Shown: positions 33,089 through 42,393 of the stretch, in pieces
Position numbering within the stretch: position 1 is the stretch's first letter
How the letters are laid out: every line of letters begins with the position of its first letter
NCBI GenBank assembly: GCA_013036095.1
Contig: JAAXCW010000006.1
Coordinates: forward strand, 1 to 64,000
Reading direction: 5' to 3'
Length of the DNA: 64,000 bases
From: Vulcanimicrobiota bacterium
GTDB taxonomy: Bacteria; Vulcanimicrobiota; Vulcanimicrobiia; Vulcanimicrobiales; Vulcanimicrobiaceae
Position numbers and translations under genes: made by a program
Notes under the pieces: model-generated
What the model saw: the letters and a program-made list of their open reading frames with translations, nothing else
Databases searched by the model: none
Told to the model about the DNA's origin: nothing

Positions 33089-34684
33089 ATGCGAAAGTCA
33101 TGGCGGCCCATATTTGCGGCCGCGCTGCTGGCCGCGGGCTGCTCGATGGGGGCGCCGCACCGGCTCGCCGTGCGCTTCGACCTGGCCGCCGATCCGGCGA
33201 ATTTAAATCCGCTCTTTTTGCATCAGGATGCGGCATCCGTCGAGCAGCAAGCCGCGCGCTTGGCTTTCGAACCGTTCATCGACTTCGATCAAAACGGGCG
33301 GGAGGTTCCGCAACTGCTGCTGCGAGTCCCGACGATCGCCAACGGAGATCTCTCGCGCGACGGCCGGACCATCGTCTACCGCCTGCGGCCGCAGGTGCGA
33401 TGGAGCGATGGAGTGCCGGTCACGTCGGACGACGTGATCTTCACCCTGCGCGCCATCCTCGATCCGCGCAATCCCGTTCCTTCACGCGAAGGCTACGATC
33501 TGATCGATCGCGCGCAGGCGCGCGGTCCGCATGCCGTCGTCTTTCATTTAAAACGCGCGTGGGCGCCGGCCGTCGACACGTTTTTTTCTTACGGGTACCG
33601 TCCGCAGTTCGTGCTGCCGGCTCACATCCTGCGCACCCAGCAGCCACTCGGGCAGGCGCCGTTCAACGCAGCGCCCATCGTCGGCGACGGGCCGTACACG
33701 TTTGTGTCCTGGCGGCGTGGAGAGTCGCTGGTCTACGTGGCAAACCCGCGCTACTGGCGCGGCGCTCCGCGCGCACAGCGTCTGGATATTCGCATCATCC
33801 CCGATCCGGCGACGAATCTCGTGCTGCTGCAATCACGCGAGCTCGACTGGAATTTGATCGCGCCGGCCCAGCAAAGCACGCTCCGCTCGCATGCGGATAT
33901 CACTTACCGCTACGTCTCGACCGGCGTCGTCGCCGGCTTAGTTTTGAACCTGGCGCATGCGCCGCTCGACGATGTGCGCGTGCGGCGCGCGCTCGCGATG
34001 TCGCTGGACCGCGCCGGCATAAGCCGCAAGATTACGCTCGGACGCTATCCGGTCACCGATGTGATCCAGCCGAGGTTTTCGTGGGCTTTCGATCCGTCGG
34101 TCAAGGAGCCGGCATACGATCCCGCCGCTGCCGACAGACTTTTCGACGCCGCGGGCTGGCGGCTCGGGCCGGACGGCGTGCGTCACCGTCAAGGGAAGAC
34201 GCTGACGCTGCTTTACGTGCAGTTCAAAGATACGGCGACCGGCGTTCGTGTAGCAACCGCCGCGCAAGCGATGCTGAGGAAGCGCGGCGTCGACGTGCAA
34301 ATGAAAACGATCAGCGGCGCGCAGCTGTTTTTGCCGCGCACGGGCGTGCTCGCGAGCGGCAACTTCGATCTGGCCTACGTTCCGTTCACGATGGGATCGG
34401 ATCCGGACGATTCTTCGATCTTGGGCTGCGGAGCGACGAGCAACTATATGCGTTACTGCAACCACGCGGTCGACGCGCTCGAGACTGCCGCGCTGGCTTC
34501 GCCTTCGCGCCCCGCGCGCAAGATTTTGTACGGACGGATCGAACGGCTGGTCGCAGGAGATGTTCCGATCGTGTACCTTTTCGATGCGAATTATATCTAC
34601 GCTTACAGAAGAGCGTTGAGCGGCTTCTATCCTAATGCGTTCTTGCCAACGTGGAACGCGTACAGTTGGCATCTGGAACCGTGA
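33089..34684 (+). CDS. Family 5 extracellular solute-binding lipoprotein
   Basis: 531 residues from ATG 33089. Lipobox LLAAGC at the N-terminus. The peptide/nickel-type SBP_bac_5 fold is shown by FDLAADPANLNPLF, VRWSDGVPVTSDDVIFTLR, PIVGDGPYTFVSWRRGESLV, NPRYWRG and ALAMSLDRAGI. It would bind oligopeptides or similar solutes outside the cytoplasmic membrane for an ABC importer; no permease or ATPase gene is adjacent, so it is an orphan here. The longer open frame upstream overlaps the divergent lrp gene and is not used. Confidence 0.88.
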   Translation: MRKSWRPIFAAALLAAGCSMGAPHRLAVRFDLAADPANLNPLFLHQDAASVEQQAARLAFEPFIDFDQNGREVPQLLLRVPTIANGDLSRDGRTIVYRLRPQVRWSDGVPVTSDDVIFTLRAILDPRNPVPSREGYDLIDRAQARGPHAVVFHLKRAWAPAVDTFFSYGYRPQFVLPAHILRTQQPLGQAPFNAAPIVGDGPYTFVSWRRGESLVYVANPRYWRGAPRAQRLDIRIIPDPATNLVLLQSRELDWNLIAPAQQSTLRSHADITYRYVSTGVVAGLVLNLAHAPLDDVRVRRALAMSLDRAGISRKITLGRYPVTDVIQPRFSWAFDPSVKEPAYDPAAADRLFDAAGWRLGPDGVRHRQGKTLTLLYVQFKDTATGVRVATAAQAMLRKRGVDVQMKTISGAQLFLPRTGVLASGNFDLAYVPFTMGSDPDDSSILGCGATSNYMRYCNHAVDALETAALASPSRPARKILYGRIERLVAGDVPIVYLFDANYIYAYRRALSGFYPNAFLPTWNAYSWHLEP

Positions 34685-34694
34685 AGGAGCAAGC

Positions 34695-35228
34695 GTGATC
34701 GCAACGGCTGTTCGCAGTATCCTCAGCAACCTCGAGCTCGTCCTGATTGCCGTAGCGATTGGAACCACTGTTCTCAAACTGCGCCGCGCTAAGGCGCATC
34801 ATACGGTGATGACTACGGGCTATACGTTTTGGGGCGAGCTGGTGTTTTACGCCGTCGGTTTTGGCTTGCTATGGAGCGGAATCTTCCACGCGTTCTTTCA
34901 GCAGCTCGCCGCGCCGTCGATCGGATGGCAGCCCAGTCCGTTTGAGTGGGAACTCGCTTGGGCTTCCTTCGGCATCGCGCTCGTGGCGCTGCTCTCGCTC
35001 GCGCGAGGATACGAAATGCGGCTGGCGGCAACGCTGATGGCGTCCGTCTTTTCTTTCGGCGCGGCGGTTCAGCACGTCAACCAAATGCTCTGCTGCCACA
35101 ACTACGCGCCGGGAAATGCCGGCACGATTCTCTGGATCAACGATATCGGCTTGCCGATCGTATTGCTGTTTCTGGCTTACTCGTCCCGCGATGCATACGA
35201 ACGAAGCACGCGCGTAGGTCTTCACTAG
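34695..35228 (+). CDS. Four-helix membrane protein, DUF6790-like
   Basis: 177 residues from GTG 34695 with AAGGAG 6 nt upstream. Membrane helices are evident at SNLELVLIAVAIGTTVL, GELVFYAVGFGLLWSGIFHA, WELAWASFGIALVALLSLA and LATLMASVFSFGAAVQHVN, plus a last one in IGLPIVLLFLAYS. The loop IGWQPSPFEWELAWASFG matches the pattern I associate with DUF6790 proteins. Function unknown; it follows the solute-binding protein by 10 nt but is not a typical permease. Confidence 0.65.
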   Translation: MIATAVRSILSNLELVLIAVAIGTTVLKLRRAKAHHTVMTTGYTFWGELVFYAVGFGLLWSGIFHAFFQQLAAPSIGWQPSPFEWELAWASFGIALVALLSLARGYEMRLAATLMASVFSFGAAVQHVNQMLCCHNYAPGNAGTILWINDIGLPIVLLFLAYSSRDAYERSTRVGLH

Positions 35229-35319
35229 CGAAGATAGCCTCGCCGCTATACTAAGCGAAGATAGCCTCGGCTCGAAACGCTAAACATACGCTGCGTTTTG
35301 GGACGAGGTTATCTTGGCT
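35227..35319. terminator. Direct repeat plus long imperfect hairpin between convergent genes
   Basis: AGCGAAGATAGCCTCG occurs twice in direct orientation (35227-35242, 35254-35269) and once inverted with two mismatches (CGAGGTTATCTTGGCT, 35304-35319). The second and third copies, with AAACGC and GCGTTTT between them, fold into an imperfect stem of roughly 25 bp. It sits between two convergent stops (35228 and 35326) and is well placed as a bidirectional terminator. Confidence 0.6.
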
Positions 35320-35325
35320 GAGATA

Positions 35326-36735
35326 TTAGAGAGCTTTAACCGCCGAGACGAGCGAGTCGACACTGGCTTTGGCGTCGCCGAAAAGCATCGCGGTCTTCGG
35401 ATCTTCGTAGAGCGGGTTTTCGATGCCAGCAAATCCGGAACGCATCGAGCGTTTGAGCACGACGACGTTGGCGGCTTTGTCCACGTCGAGAATCGGCATG
35501 CCGTAAATCGGCGATGAAGCAACATTGCGCGCGGCGGGGTTGGTGACGTCGTTCGCACCGATCACCAGCGCGACGTCGGTGCGCGCGAATTCGGGATTGA
35601 CGTCGTCCATGTCGTAGAGCTGATTGTACGGAACGTTGGCTTCGGCGAGCAGCACGTTCATATGTCCGGGCATGCGGCCTGCGACCGGATGGATCGCGTA
35701 TTTTACGGTAACGCCGCGCTTTTCGAGCTGATCGGCAAGTTCGCGGACGCTGTGCTGCGCTTGCGCGACGGCCATTCCGTACCCCGGAACCACGATCACT
35801 TGATGCGCGAATGCGAGCATGACGGCGACGTCGTCAACCGTGACGCTGCGAATATTTTGCTGACCGCCCTTAGCAGCGGCGACGTCCATTCCGCCGCTCG
35901 CGCCGAACGCGCCGAAGAGCACGTTGCGCAGCGGACGGTTCATCGCTTTCCCCATGAGGATGGTGAGCATCGTGCCGCTAGCACCGACGAGCGTCCCCGC
36001 GATGATCAGCAAGTTGTAACGCAGCTCGAACCCGGTAATGGCGACTGCGAGTCCGGTGAACGAGTTGAGCAGCGAGATGACGACCGGCATGTCAGCTCCG
36101 CCGATCGGCAACACGAACATGACGCCGAGGACGAGTGCGAGCGCGACCATGACGCCGTACGCCCACGTCGGCTCGACGCCCAGCGTAATCATCACCCACG
36201 CGGCAAGCCCCGCAATCGCGAGCGCTACGATCCCGTTGACGAATTGCTGTCCGCGATAAGTGACCGGACGGCCGGTCATGAGTTCCTGCAGCTTCAGAAA
36301 CGCAACGACCGAGCCCGCCGCGCTGACGGCGCCGATAATCGCGCTGATGACCAGCGAAACGTCGGTAAGCACGTCGAGCGGAACGCCCGCGTTGTGCGCG
36401 CGTTCCCACAAGAGATATTGCACGGTTGAAACGGCCGCAGCGGCGCCGCCGCCCGCGCCGTTGAAGAGCGCGACCATTTGCGGCATCGCGGTCATCTTTA
36501 CTTTTAGCGCGGAATAGAGTCCGACGGCCGTGCCGATGACGACGCCCACCAGAATCGCCCACCAGCCGTAACCGTGCGACGGCGCAAGTGCGGCGATGAT
36601 GGCGATGAGCATGCCCGCTGCCGCGAGCCGGTTTCCGAAACGCGCCGTTGCAGGCGAGCTCAGGAAATGCAGGCCGAGAATGAAGAGCACGATGGCGGCG
36701 ATCTCGGCAAGCCGCAGCAGAACGAAAGCGGTCAC
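35326..36735 (-). CDS. pntB: NAD(P) transhydrogenase subunit beta
   Basis: 469 residues from GTG 36735. About eight or nine membrane helices fill the first 260 residues. The C-terminal NADP-binding domain III has VVPGYGMAVAQAQH, HPVAGRMPGHMNVLLAEANV, YDMDDVNPEFARTD and VALVIGANDVTNPAA. It couples hydride transfer from NADH to NADP+ with proton flow. It overlaps the upstream pntAB gene by 4 nt. The stop lies next to the hairpin described at 35254-35319. Confidence 0.95.
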   Translation of the reverse strand: MTAFVLLRLAEIAAIVLFILGLHFLSSPATARFGNRLAAAGMLIAIIAALAPSHGYGWWAILVGVVIGTAVGLYSALKVKMTAMPQMVALFNGAGGGAAAAVSTVQYLLWERAHNAGVPLDVLTDVSLVISAIIGAVSAAGSVVAFLKLQELMTGRPVTYRGQQFVNGIVALAIAGLAAWVMITLGVEPTWAYGVMVALALVLGVMFVLPIGGADMPVVISLLNSFTGLAVAITGFELRYNLLIIAGTLVGASGTMLTILMGKAMNRPLRNVLFGAFGASGGMDVAAAKGGQQNIRSVTVDDVAVMLAFAHQVIVVPGYGMAVAQAQHSVRELADQLEKRGVTVKYAIHPVAGRMPGHMNVLLAEANVPYNQLYDMDDVNPEFARTDVALVIGANDVTNPAARNVASSPIYGMPILDVDKAANVVVLKRSMRSGFAGIENPLYEDPKTAMLFGDAKASVDSLVSAVKAL

Positions 36736-37055
36736 TTCTTCGCGGGCTCGCGTTTCTTGAACATCTGAAGCATGCGTTCGGTCACGGCGAAACCGCCGAC
36801 GACGTTGATCGTCCCAAGTGTGACCGCGACGATCGTGATCGCGGTCAGCAGCGGCGTCGCCAGCGCGTGCGCGGGATCGAGGAGCTTCACCGTCACGATG
36901 ATCGCACCGACCAGTACGATTCCGTGAATGGCGTTGGTCGCGGACATCAGCGGCGTATGCAAGGTCGTCGGGACTTTGGAGATGACTTCGAAGCCGACGA
37001 AAATTGCGAGCACGAAGACGGTCAGCAGCGCGAAAAACGTAGAGAGTTCGTTCAC
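36732..37055 (-). CDS. pntAB: NAD(P) transhydrogenase subunit alpha, membrane part
   Basis: 107 residues. Three membrane helices (FFALLTVFVLAIFVGFEVI, AIHGIVLVGAIIVTVKLL, TAITIVAVTLGTINVVGGF) with the conserved SKVPTTLHTPLMSATNAIHG loop. It forms the alpha part of domain II of the proton channel. The split of alpha into two polypeptides is the arrangement seen in Rhodospirillum-type transhydrogenases. Overlaps both neighbours by 4 nt. Confidence 0.95.
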   Translation of the reverse strand: MNELSTFFALLTVFVLAIFVGFEVISKVPTTLHTPLMSATNAIHGIVLVGAIIVTVKLLDPAHALATPLLTAITIVAVTLGTINVVGGFAVTERMLQMFKKREPAKK

Positions 37056-38194
37056 GTTGCAACTCCTGCGCCGAGGGTCTCGATCGTCGGCTGGTGCACG
37101 ATTTCGCCGGCGCGCACGATCGTGGTTCCGCGCGCGATTTCGTCGGCCGGATCGAGGTTCAGTGCCCCGTCTTTGATGAGCGCCTCGAGCAGCGCTTGCA
37201 CGTTACGCGAATAGAGTTGCGACGCGTGGTAGGGCATCGTCCCGGCCAGATTCGTTTGACCGATCACGTGCACGCCGTTGGGCGTGACGATCGTTTTTCC
37301 GGGAACGGTCAGCGCGCAGTTGCCGCCGGCTTCGGCTGCGAGATCGACGATCACCGAACCAGGGCCCATTGCCGCGACGGCTTCCTGCGTGATCAGAAGC
37401 GGAGCGCGGCGTCCGGGTACCAGCGCGGTCGTGATCACAACGTCGGACGCGCCGATGTGATCGACCATGAATTGACGCTGCTTTTGAATCTGCTCCGGCG
37501 TTAGCTCCTTAGCGTAGCCGCCCGCGCCTTCCGCGTCCGCGCCGAGATCGAATTCCAAAAATGACGCGCCCAAGCTCTGCACTTGCTCTTTGACCACCGC
37601 GCGCGTGTCGTACGCGCTGACGACCGCTCCAAGCCGGCGCGCCGTCGCGATCGCCTGCAGCCCGGCGACGCCTGCGCCGAGAATGAGAACTTTTGCGGGT
37701 CGAATGGTGCCGGCCGCCGTCGTCAGCATCGGAAAGAATTTTGGAAGTTCCGATGCCGCGAGCAGCACGGCTTTGTAGCCCGCGATATTGCTTTGCGAAC
37801 TGAGCGCATCCATGGCTTGCGCGCGCGTGATGCGTGGAATCGCGTCCATCGAAAGTGCCGTTATTCCGGCGGCGGCCAAACGCCGCACGTAATCTGGATC
37901 GCCGAGCGGCGCGAGCAAGCCGAGCAGCACGGCTTTCTTGGGCATCGCAGCGAGCACGGCATTGTCCGGTCTTCCAACGCCCAGCACGAGGTCGGCGCCT
38001 TCTAAGATCTGCGCTCGATCCGCAACGGTCGCTCCGGCCTTGGTATACAGCTCGTCGGGGAAGGCCGCTTGCTCGCCGGCGCCGCGTTCGATCTGCATCG
38101 TCATGCCGTTCTTCACGAGCTTCGCGACGGTTTCTGGAACCAGCGCGACGCGCGTTTCGTTGGGCGCGGATTCGCGCAGCACGGCGATCTTCAT
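37052..38194 (-). CDS. pntAA: NAD(P) transhydrogenase subunit alpha, NAD-binding part
   Basis: 380 residues from the ATG giving MKIAVLRES (in-frame starts up to 30 nt upstream are possible). Alanine-dehydrogenase-like fold: ETRVALVPETVAKLVK, the Rossmann motif VLILGAGVAGLQAIATARR, YDTRAVVKEQVQSLGASF and the RQFMVDHIGASDVVITTALV helix. Binds NAD(H) on the cytoplasmic side. The three pnt genes are chained by 4-nt overlaps, and an FAH-family gene ends 41 nt upstream on the same strand. Confidence 0.95.
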   Translation of the reverse strand: MKIAVLRESAPNETRVALVPETVAKLVKNGMTMQIERGAGEQAAFPDELYTKAGATVADRAQILEGADLVLGVGRPDNAVLAAMPKKAVLLGLLAPLGDPDYVRRLAAAGITALSMDAIPRITRAQAMDALSSQSNIAGYKAVLLAASELPKFFPMLTTAAGTIRPAKVLILGAGVAGLQAIATARRLGAVVSAYDTRAVVKEQVQSLGASFLEFDLGADAEGAGGYAKELTPEQIQKQRQFMVDHIGASDVVITTALVPGRRAPLLITQEAVAAMGPGSVIVDLAAEAGGNCALTVPGKTIVTPNGVHVIGQTNLAGTMPYHASQLYSRNVQALLEALIKDGALNLDPADEIARGTTIVRAGEIVHQPTIETLGAGVAT

Positions 38195-38235
38195 CGGGCC
38201 GTCCGTTTCCATCCCGGCGACCACAAACCTTCGCT

Positions 38236-39078
38236 TTAGATAATGCGAATGTTGTTGCGCAAGATGCCGATCTTTTCGATCTCGACTTCGACGTCGTCGC
38301 CGTCGCTGAGAAACTCGGGGGGCTTGCGTGCAAACCCGACTCCCTCGGGCGTTCCGGTTGCAATAACGTCGCCGGGCTCGAGGGTCATGCCTTTGCTGAG
38401 CGACGCAATGAGGGCGGGAAGCGAAAAGATCATGTTGGCCGTCGTGCTGCGCTGCTTTTCCGCGCCGTTGACGCGCAGCGCGATCGCGAGATCTTGCGCG
38501 TTTCCAATTTCATCCGGCGTCACGATCCAGGGTCCCATCGGCGCAGCCGAGTCTAAGCTCTTTCCTTTAAACCACTGGACGTGCGCACGCTGCAAGTCGC
38601 GCGCCGTGAGGTCGTTAAAGCACGTGTATCCAAAAACGGCATCCAGCGCCTCGGCCTCGCCGACGTCCTTTGCGCGCGACCCGATCACGACCGCCAGCTC
38701 CGCTTCCCAATCGTACTCGCTCGAGACTTTCGACGAAAACTCCAGCGTTTGTCCGGGTGCCGCGAGCGCCGTCGGCGCTTTCGTGAAAAATGTCGGCACG
38801 TCGGGTAACTTGAGCTCGCGTCCGCTCAATTGCGAGACTTCGAGCGCGTGATCCAAGTAATTCTTCCCGACGCAAAAGATGTTCTTGTGCGGGCGGACCG
38901 GCGCGGCTAGCGTTACGCCCGACAGCGGGTGAAACTCCGTAAGGCGCCGCTCCTCGCGAGCTTCCGCCGGAAGCCCGATATATTCGAGCAGCGTGTTGCA
39001 AGCGATCGAGCCGACTCGGTCGCCGTCGAGGTAACCGGGACGGAGCCGTCCTTCGAGCTCGAAGGTTACGTACCGCAC
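38236..39078 (-). CDS. Fumarylacetoacetate hydrolase family protein
   Basis: 280 residues from GTG 39078. Metal-binding Glu/Asp residues lie in the typical places: IFCVGKNYLDHALE, SSEYDWEAELAVVIG, CFNDLTARDLQ and the closing DVIATGTPEGVGFARKP. Family members split acylpyruvates or decarboxylate oxaloacetate and related diketo acids; the exact substrate is not evident. It is 7 nt after a secreted-protein gene and 41 nt before pntAA, so all five genes may share one transcript. Confidence 0.9.
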   Translation of the reverse strand: MRYVTFELEGRLRPGYLDGDRVGSIACNTLLEYIGLPAEAREERRLTEFHPLSGVTLAAPVRPHKNIFCVGKNYLDHALEVSQLSGRELKLPDVPTFFTKAPTALAAPGQTLEFSSKVSSEYDWEAELAVVIGSRAKDVGEAEALDAVFGYTCFNDLTARDLQRAHVQWFKGKSLDSAAPMGPWIVTPDEIGNAQDLAIALRVNGAEKQRSTTANMIFSLPALIASLSKGMTLEPGDVIATGTPEGVGFARKPPEFLSDGDDVEVEIEKIGILRNNIRII

Positions 39079-39085
39079 CTACAGG

Positions 39086-39643
39086 TTACGGATGCGGGGA
39101 CGGCGTCGGCGTTGCCCGCGACTTCTTGAGGGCGGCGTTGATGTCGGGAAGATTCGGATTTTCCGCGGCTTTCTTTTGTTGCTCCGCTTTTAATTTTGCG
39201 AGAGCGGCGGCGGCTGCTTGCGCCTCTTTCTTGGCATCCGAAACGATCTTGGTTGCGGCGCCCGGCTCGTTAGCCCAGCTGCCGCCGCGCTTGAAGAGCG
39301 CGAACGTGCGTTTGACCGCATGCGTGCTTGGATTGTAATCGTAGTGCACTTTGTAGAGTCCGACGACCGCGGTGATCGTCTTGCCGCGCTGGTCGCGGAT
39401 CCACATTTGCAGTGCGTTGCCCATCACCATCGTGTCGAAGGGCGCGTCGCCGGAAAGATTTCCATGCAGCACGCGCACGACCTGACCGAGCTTGTTCACC
39501 TCGACCTGCAAATCAACGTGTAGCGGCTTGGAGGGCAGCTTCGGCGACGGCATGGGGGACGGCGCCGGCGCGGCGGCGGCCACTAAGGGAAAGGCCAAGA
39601 GAGCCGCCGCGAGCGCGCCTATGCAATGCAGTTTGGAACGCAT
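39086..39643 (-). CDS. Secreted protein of unknown function
   Basis: 185 residues from the ATG giving MRSKLHCIGALAAALLAFPL, a clear signal peptide cut near AAAAPAP; an open frame continues upstream without a good site. Then a Pro-rich stretch, a compact domain of about 90 residues (LHVDLQVEVNKLGQVVRVLHG, TITAVVGLYKVHYDY) and a charged Ala/Lys helix ending in a Pro/Ser/Thr tail. I know no family. It lies at the head of the FAH-pnt gene string and is divergent from polA. Confidence 0.6.
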   Translation of the reverse strand: MRSKLHCIGALAAALLAFPLVAAAAPAPSPMPSPKLPSKPLHVDLQVEVNKLGQVVRVLHGNLSGDAPFDTMVMGNALQMWIRDQRGKTITAVVGLYKVHYDYNPSTHAVKRTFALFKRGGSWANEPGAATKIVSDAKKEAQAAAAALAKLKAEQQKKAAENPNLPDINAALKKSRATPTPSPHP

Positions 39644-39780
39644 CGAAGGTTCTTCGCCGCCCGAGCGCAGGCGCCTCATGCCGCTACCGTCGAAAGCCGA
39701 GCGCTCATGTCTGGGGGTTTCTTCCATCCCGGTACTAACGTAAGCACCCGGTTCGATCGTTCGCATTCGGGCCGCCGCTA

Positions 39781-42393
39781 GTGGCGAACCTCATGTTGCT
39801 CGATACGTACGGGCTCGTCTACCGGGCTTTTTTCGCGCTGCCCCCGCTGACGACCACGCGCGGCATGCCGATCAACGCCGCGTATGGATTTACGATGATG
39901 CTCAACAAAATTATCGCCGACGAAAAACCGACGCACGTGATCGCCGCTTTCGATAAGGGCATGCCGGCGCACCGCGTCGCGCTCTATCAGCAGTACAAGG
40001 CGCAGCGCGACGGGATGCCCGACGATTTGCGTCCGCAGTTCGCGCTCGTGCGCCAGATTCTGCAGACCAATCGCATTCCGATTCTGGAGATTGAGGGCGA
40101 GGAAGCCGACGATGTCATTGCGACGCTCGCACGGCAAGCGAAGGAGGCCGGCGAGCGTGCGCTGGTCGTGACGGGCGATCTCGATTTGCTTCAGCTGGTA
40201 GATGAAGCGACGACGGTGCTCATGACGCGGCGCGGCATTACGGAGCTCGCGCGCTACGATGCCGCAGCCGTGCGCGAACGCTTCGATTTGCATCCGAAGC
40301 AACTGCCGGATTATCGCGGACTCAAAGGCGATCCGTCCGACAACCTTCCCGGCATCCCGGGCGTCGGTGAAAAAACGGCGATCAAATTGATCAAAGCTGC
40401 GGGCTCGCTCGACGCGCTCGTCGCCAATCCGGCACTTGCCGGATCGCCCAAACTGCAGAAGCTCGTGGAAGAATACGGAAAACAGGCGTTGGTTTGCCGC
40501 GACGTATCGGTAGCGAACGATCGTTTGGATGTGGCGATCGACTGGGACGAGTCGCAGTACACGCCGGCCGGCAACGACGACCTTTACCGGCTTTACAGCG
40601 AGCTCGAATTCAAAACGCTGCTGGGCCGGCTGAACGTACCAACGGAGTTGCCGCTGCTGCACGCGCACGAACGCGTAACCGGCAACTACCGCTCCTACAT
40701 CGCGGCCACCGATCCGCCCGAATACGCCCAGCTCGCGCGCGAACTCGAGGGGCTCTCCTCGGCTGATAGCCTCGCATTTGCGGTAAAGGCCGGCGGCGAA
40801 ATCGGCGTATCGAGCGCAACCGGAACCGGGCTGTCGTTCCTGGCGGGATCGCTTGCACACGAGCCGGTCCGAGCCGCTTTCGAAAAGCTGCTGCTCGCGG
40901 CTCCGCGCCTGGCCGCGCACGACGTCAAAGCCGTTCTCCACGTCTTGCACGATCGCGGCTTCACCGCGCCGCCCTTCGCGGACGACACGATGATCGGCGC
41001 GCATTTGCTCAACCCGTCACGGACTTTTGCTCGAGTCGAGGACGCCGCGCAAGAATTTCTCGCGCTCAGCGCCGGCGACGATGTGGCGGCTCAGGCCGAC
41101 GCCGTAACGCGTCTGGTCGAAAAAGAACGCGAGGAGCTGCAGTCGCGCGATCAGTTGCGTCTGTATGAAGACGTTGAGGTGCCACTCGCGCCGATCTTAG
41201 CGAAACTTGAGTGGACGGGCGTCGCTATCGATCCGGCGGAGCTCACCCGCCTCGCGAAAGAAATCGACAAAGCCGTCGCGCGTCTGCAGCGCGAGATCTA
41301 CGATTTGGCCGGCGACGAATTCAATATCGGATCGCCGCAGCAACTCGGCAACATCCTTTTTGAAAAGTTGTGTCTTCCGTCGGGAAAGAAAACCAAAACC
41401 GGCTGGGCGACCGGTGTGGAGATTCTTCAGGGCCTGTCGCGCGATTATCCGATCTGTGCGCGCGTGCTCGAATATCGCGAGGTCACCAAACTCAAGAACA
41501 CCTACGTCGACGTTATTCCGGCGCTAACCGATCCGCGCGACGGGCGCTTGCGCACGATCTTCAATCAAACGAGCACGGCCACCGGACGATTGAGTTCGAC
41601 CAATCCCAATCTGCAGAACATTCCCGTGCGCGGCGAACTCGGACGGCGGATCCGGCGCGCGTTCGTGGCGCCCGAAAAAGAGAGCATACTGCTTGCGGCG
41701 GATTACAACCAGATCGAGCTGCGGCTGATGGCGCACCTCTCCGGCGACGAGGCGATGCGGCGGGCGTTTCACGAAGGACAAGACATCCACGATTTTACGG
41801 CGCGCCAAATCTTCGCCGTGCCCGCAGGCAGCAGCGTCGATCCGAATCAGCGCCGCATGGCAAAATCCGTAAACTTTGGATTGCTCTACGGTATGTCAGA
41901 TTTTGGGCTTGCGCAGCGCTTGGAGATCGGTCGCGCCGAAGCGCGAGAGATGACAACCGCCTACTTCGCCCGCTTTCCCAGCGTGCGCGCGTATATAGAT
42001 GACGCGATCGCGCAGGGACGCGAGCTCGGCTACGTCACGACGCTCTTGGGGCGGCGCCGCTATATGCCGGCCCTGAAATCGAGCAACTACATGCTGCGCT
42101 CCGCGGCGGAACGCGAAGCGACCAACGCGCCGTTACAAGGCAGCGCCGCAGATCTGATGAAGCTCGCCATGGTACGGGTGGACGCCGGTCTCGCGGCCGC
42201 GGGGCTGACGGCGCGCATGCTGCTGCAGATTCACGACGAGCTTATCTTTGAGGTTCCGCGAGCCGAACTCTCCGATGTGGCTGCCATCGTGCGTAAGGAA
42301 ATGAAAGATGTGGTCGAGCTGAGCGTGCCGCTGGACGTAACGATCAAGGTCGGACAGAATTGGTACGACGTCGAGGAGGCGGCGGATGTTTGA
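39781..42393 (+). CDS. polA: DNA polymerase I, proofreading domain apparently inactive
   Basis: 870 residues from GTG 39781. The 5'-3' exonuclease/FEN domain is intact (DTYGLVYRAFF, EGEEADDVIATLA, GDLDLLQL, LKGDPSDNLPGIPGVG). The 3'-5' exonuclease domain at about 305-425 is present in fold, but the strand that should carry the catalytic Asp-x-Glu reads LAFAVKAGG, so proofreading is likely lost. The polymerase motifs are complete: A (DYNQIELRLMAHLSGD), B (RRMAKSVNFGLLYG), C (QIHDELIFEVP). It acts in Okazaki processing and repair. The 3' end overlaps the DUF192 gene by 8 nt. Confidence 0.95.
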   Translation: MANLMLLDTYGLVYRAFFALPPLTTTRGMPINAAYGFTMMLNKIIADEKPTHVIAAFDKGMPAHRVALYQQYKAQRDGMPDDLRPQFALVRQILQTNRIPILEIEGEEADDVIATLARQAKEAGERALVVTGDLDLLQLVDEATTVLMTRRGITELARYDAAAVRERFDLHPKQLPDYRGLKGDPSDNLPGIPGVGEKTAIKLIKAAGSLDALVANPALAGSPKLQKLVEEYGKQALVCRDVSVANDRLDVAIDWDESQYTPAGNDDLYRLYSELEFKTLLGRLNVPTELPLLHAHERVTGNYRSYIAATDPPEYAQLARELEGLSSADSLAFAVKAGGEIGVSSATGTGLSFLAGSLAHEPVRAAFEKLLLAAPRLAAHDVKAVLHVLHDRGFTAPPFADDTMIGAHLLNPSRTFARVEDAAQEFLALSAGDDVAAQADAVTRLVEKEREELQSRDQLRLYEDVEVPLAPILAKLEWTGVAIDPAELTRLAKEIDKAVARLQREIYDLAGDEFNIGSPQQLGNILFEKLCLPSGKKTKTGWATGVEILQGLSRDYPICARVLEYREVTKLKNTYVDVIPALTDPRDGRLRTIFNQTSTATGRLSSTNPNLQNIPVRGELGRRIRRAFVAPEKESILLAADYNQIELRLMAHLSGDEAMRRAFHEGQDIHDFTARQIFAVPAGSSVDPNQRRMAKSVNFGLLYGMSDFGLAQRLEIGRAEAREMTTAYFARFPSVRAYIDDAIAQGRELGYVTTLLGRRRYMPALKSSNYMLRSAAEREATNAPLQGSAADLMKLAMVRVDAGLAAAGLTARMLLQIHDELIFEVPRAELSDVAAIVRKEMKDVVELSVPLDVTIKVGQNWYDVEEAADV

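Noticed and set aside
39778-41004. 408-residue minus-strand open frame inside polA
   Set aside because: Antisense of the conserved polymerase reading frame, composition biased to Arg, Val and Gln, no recognisable family.
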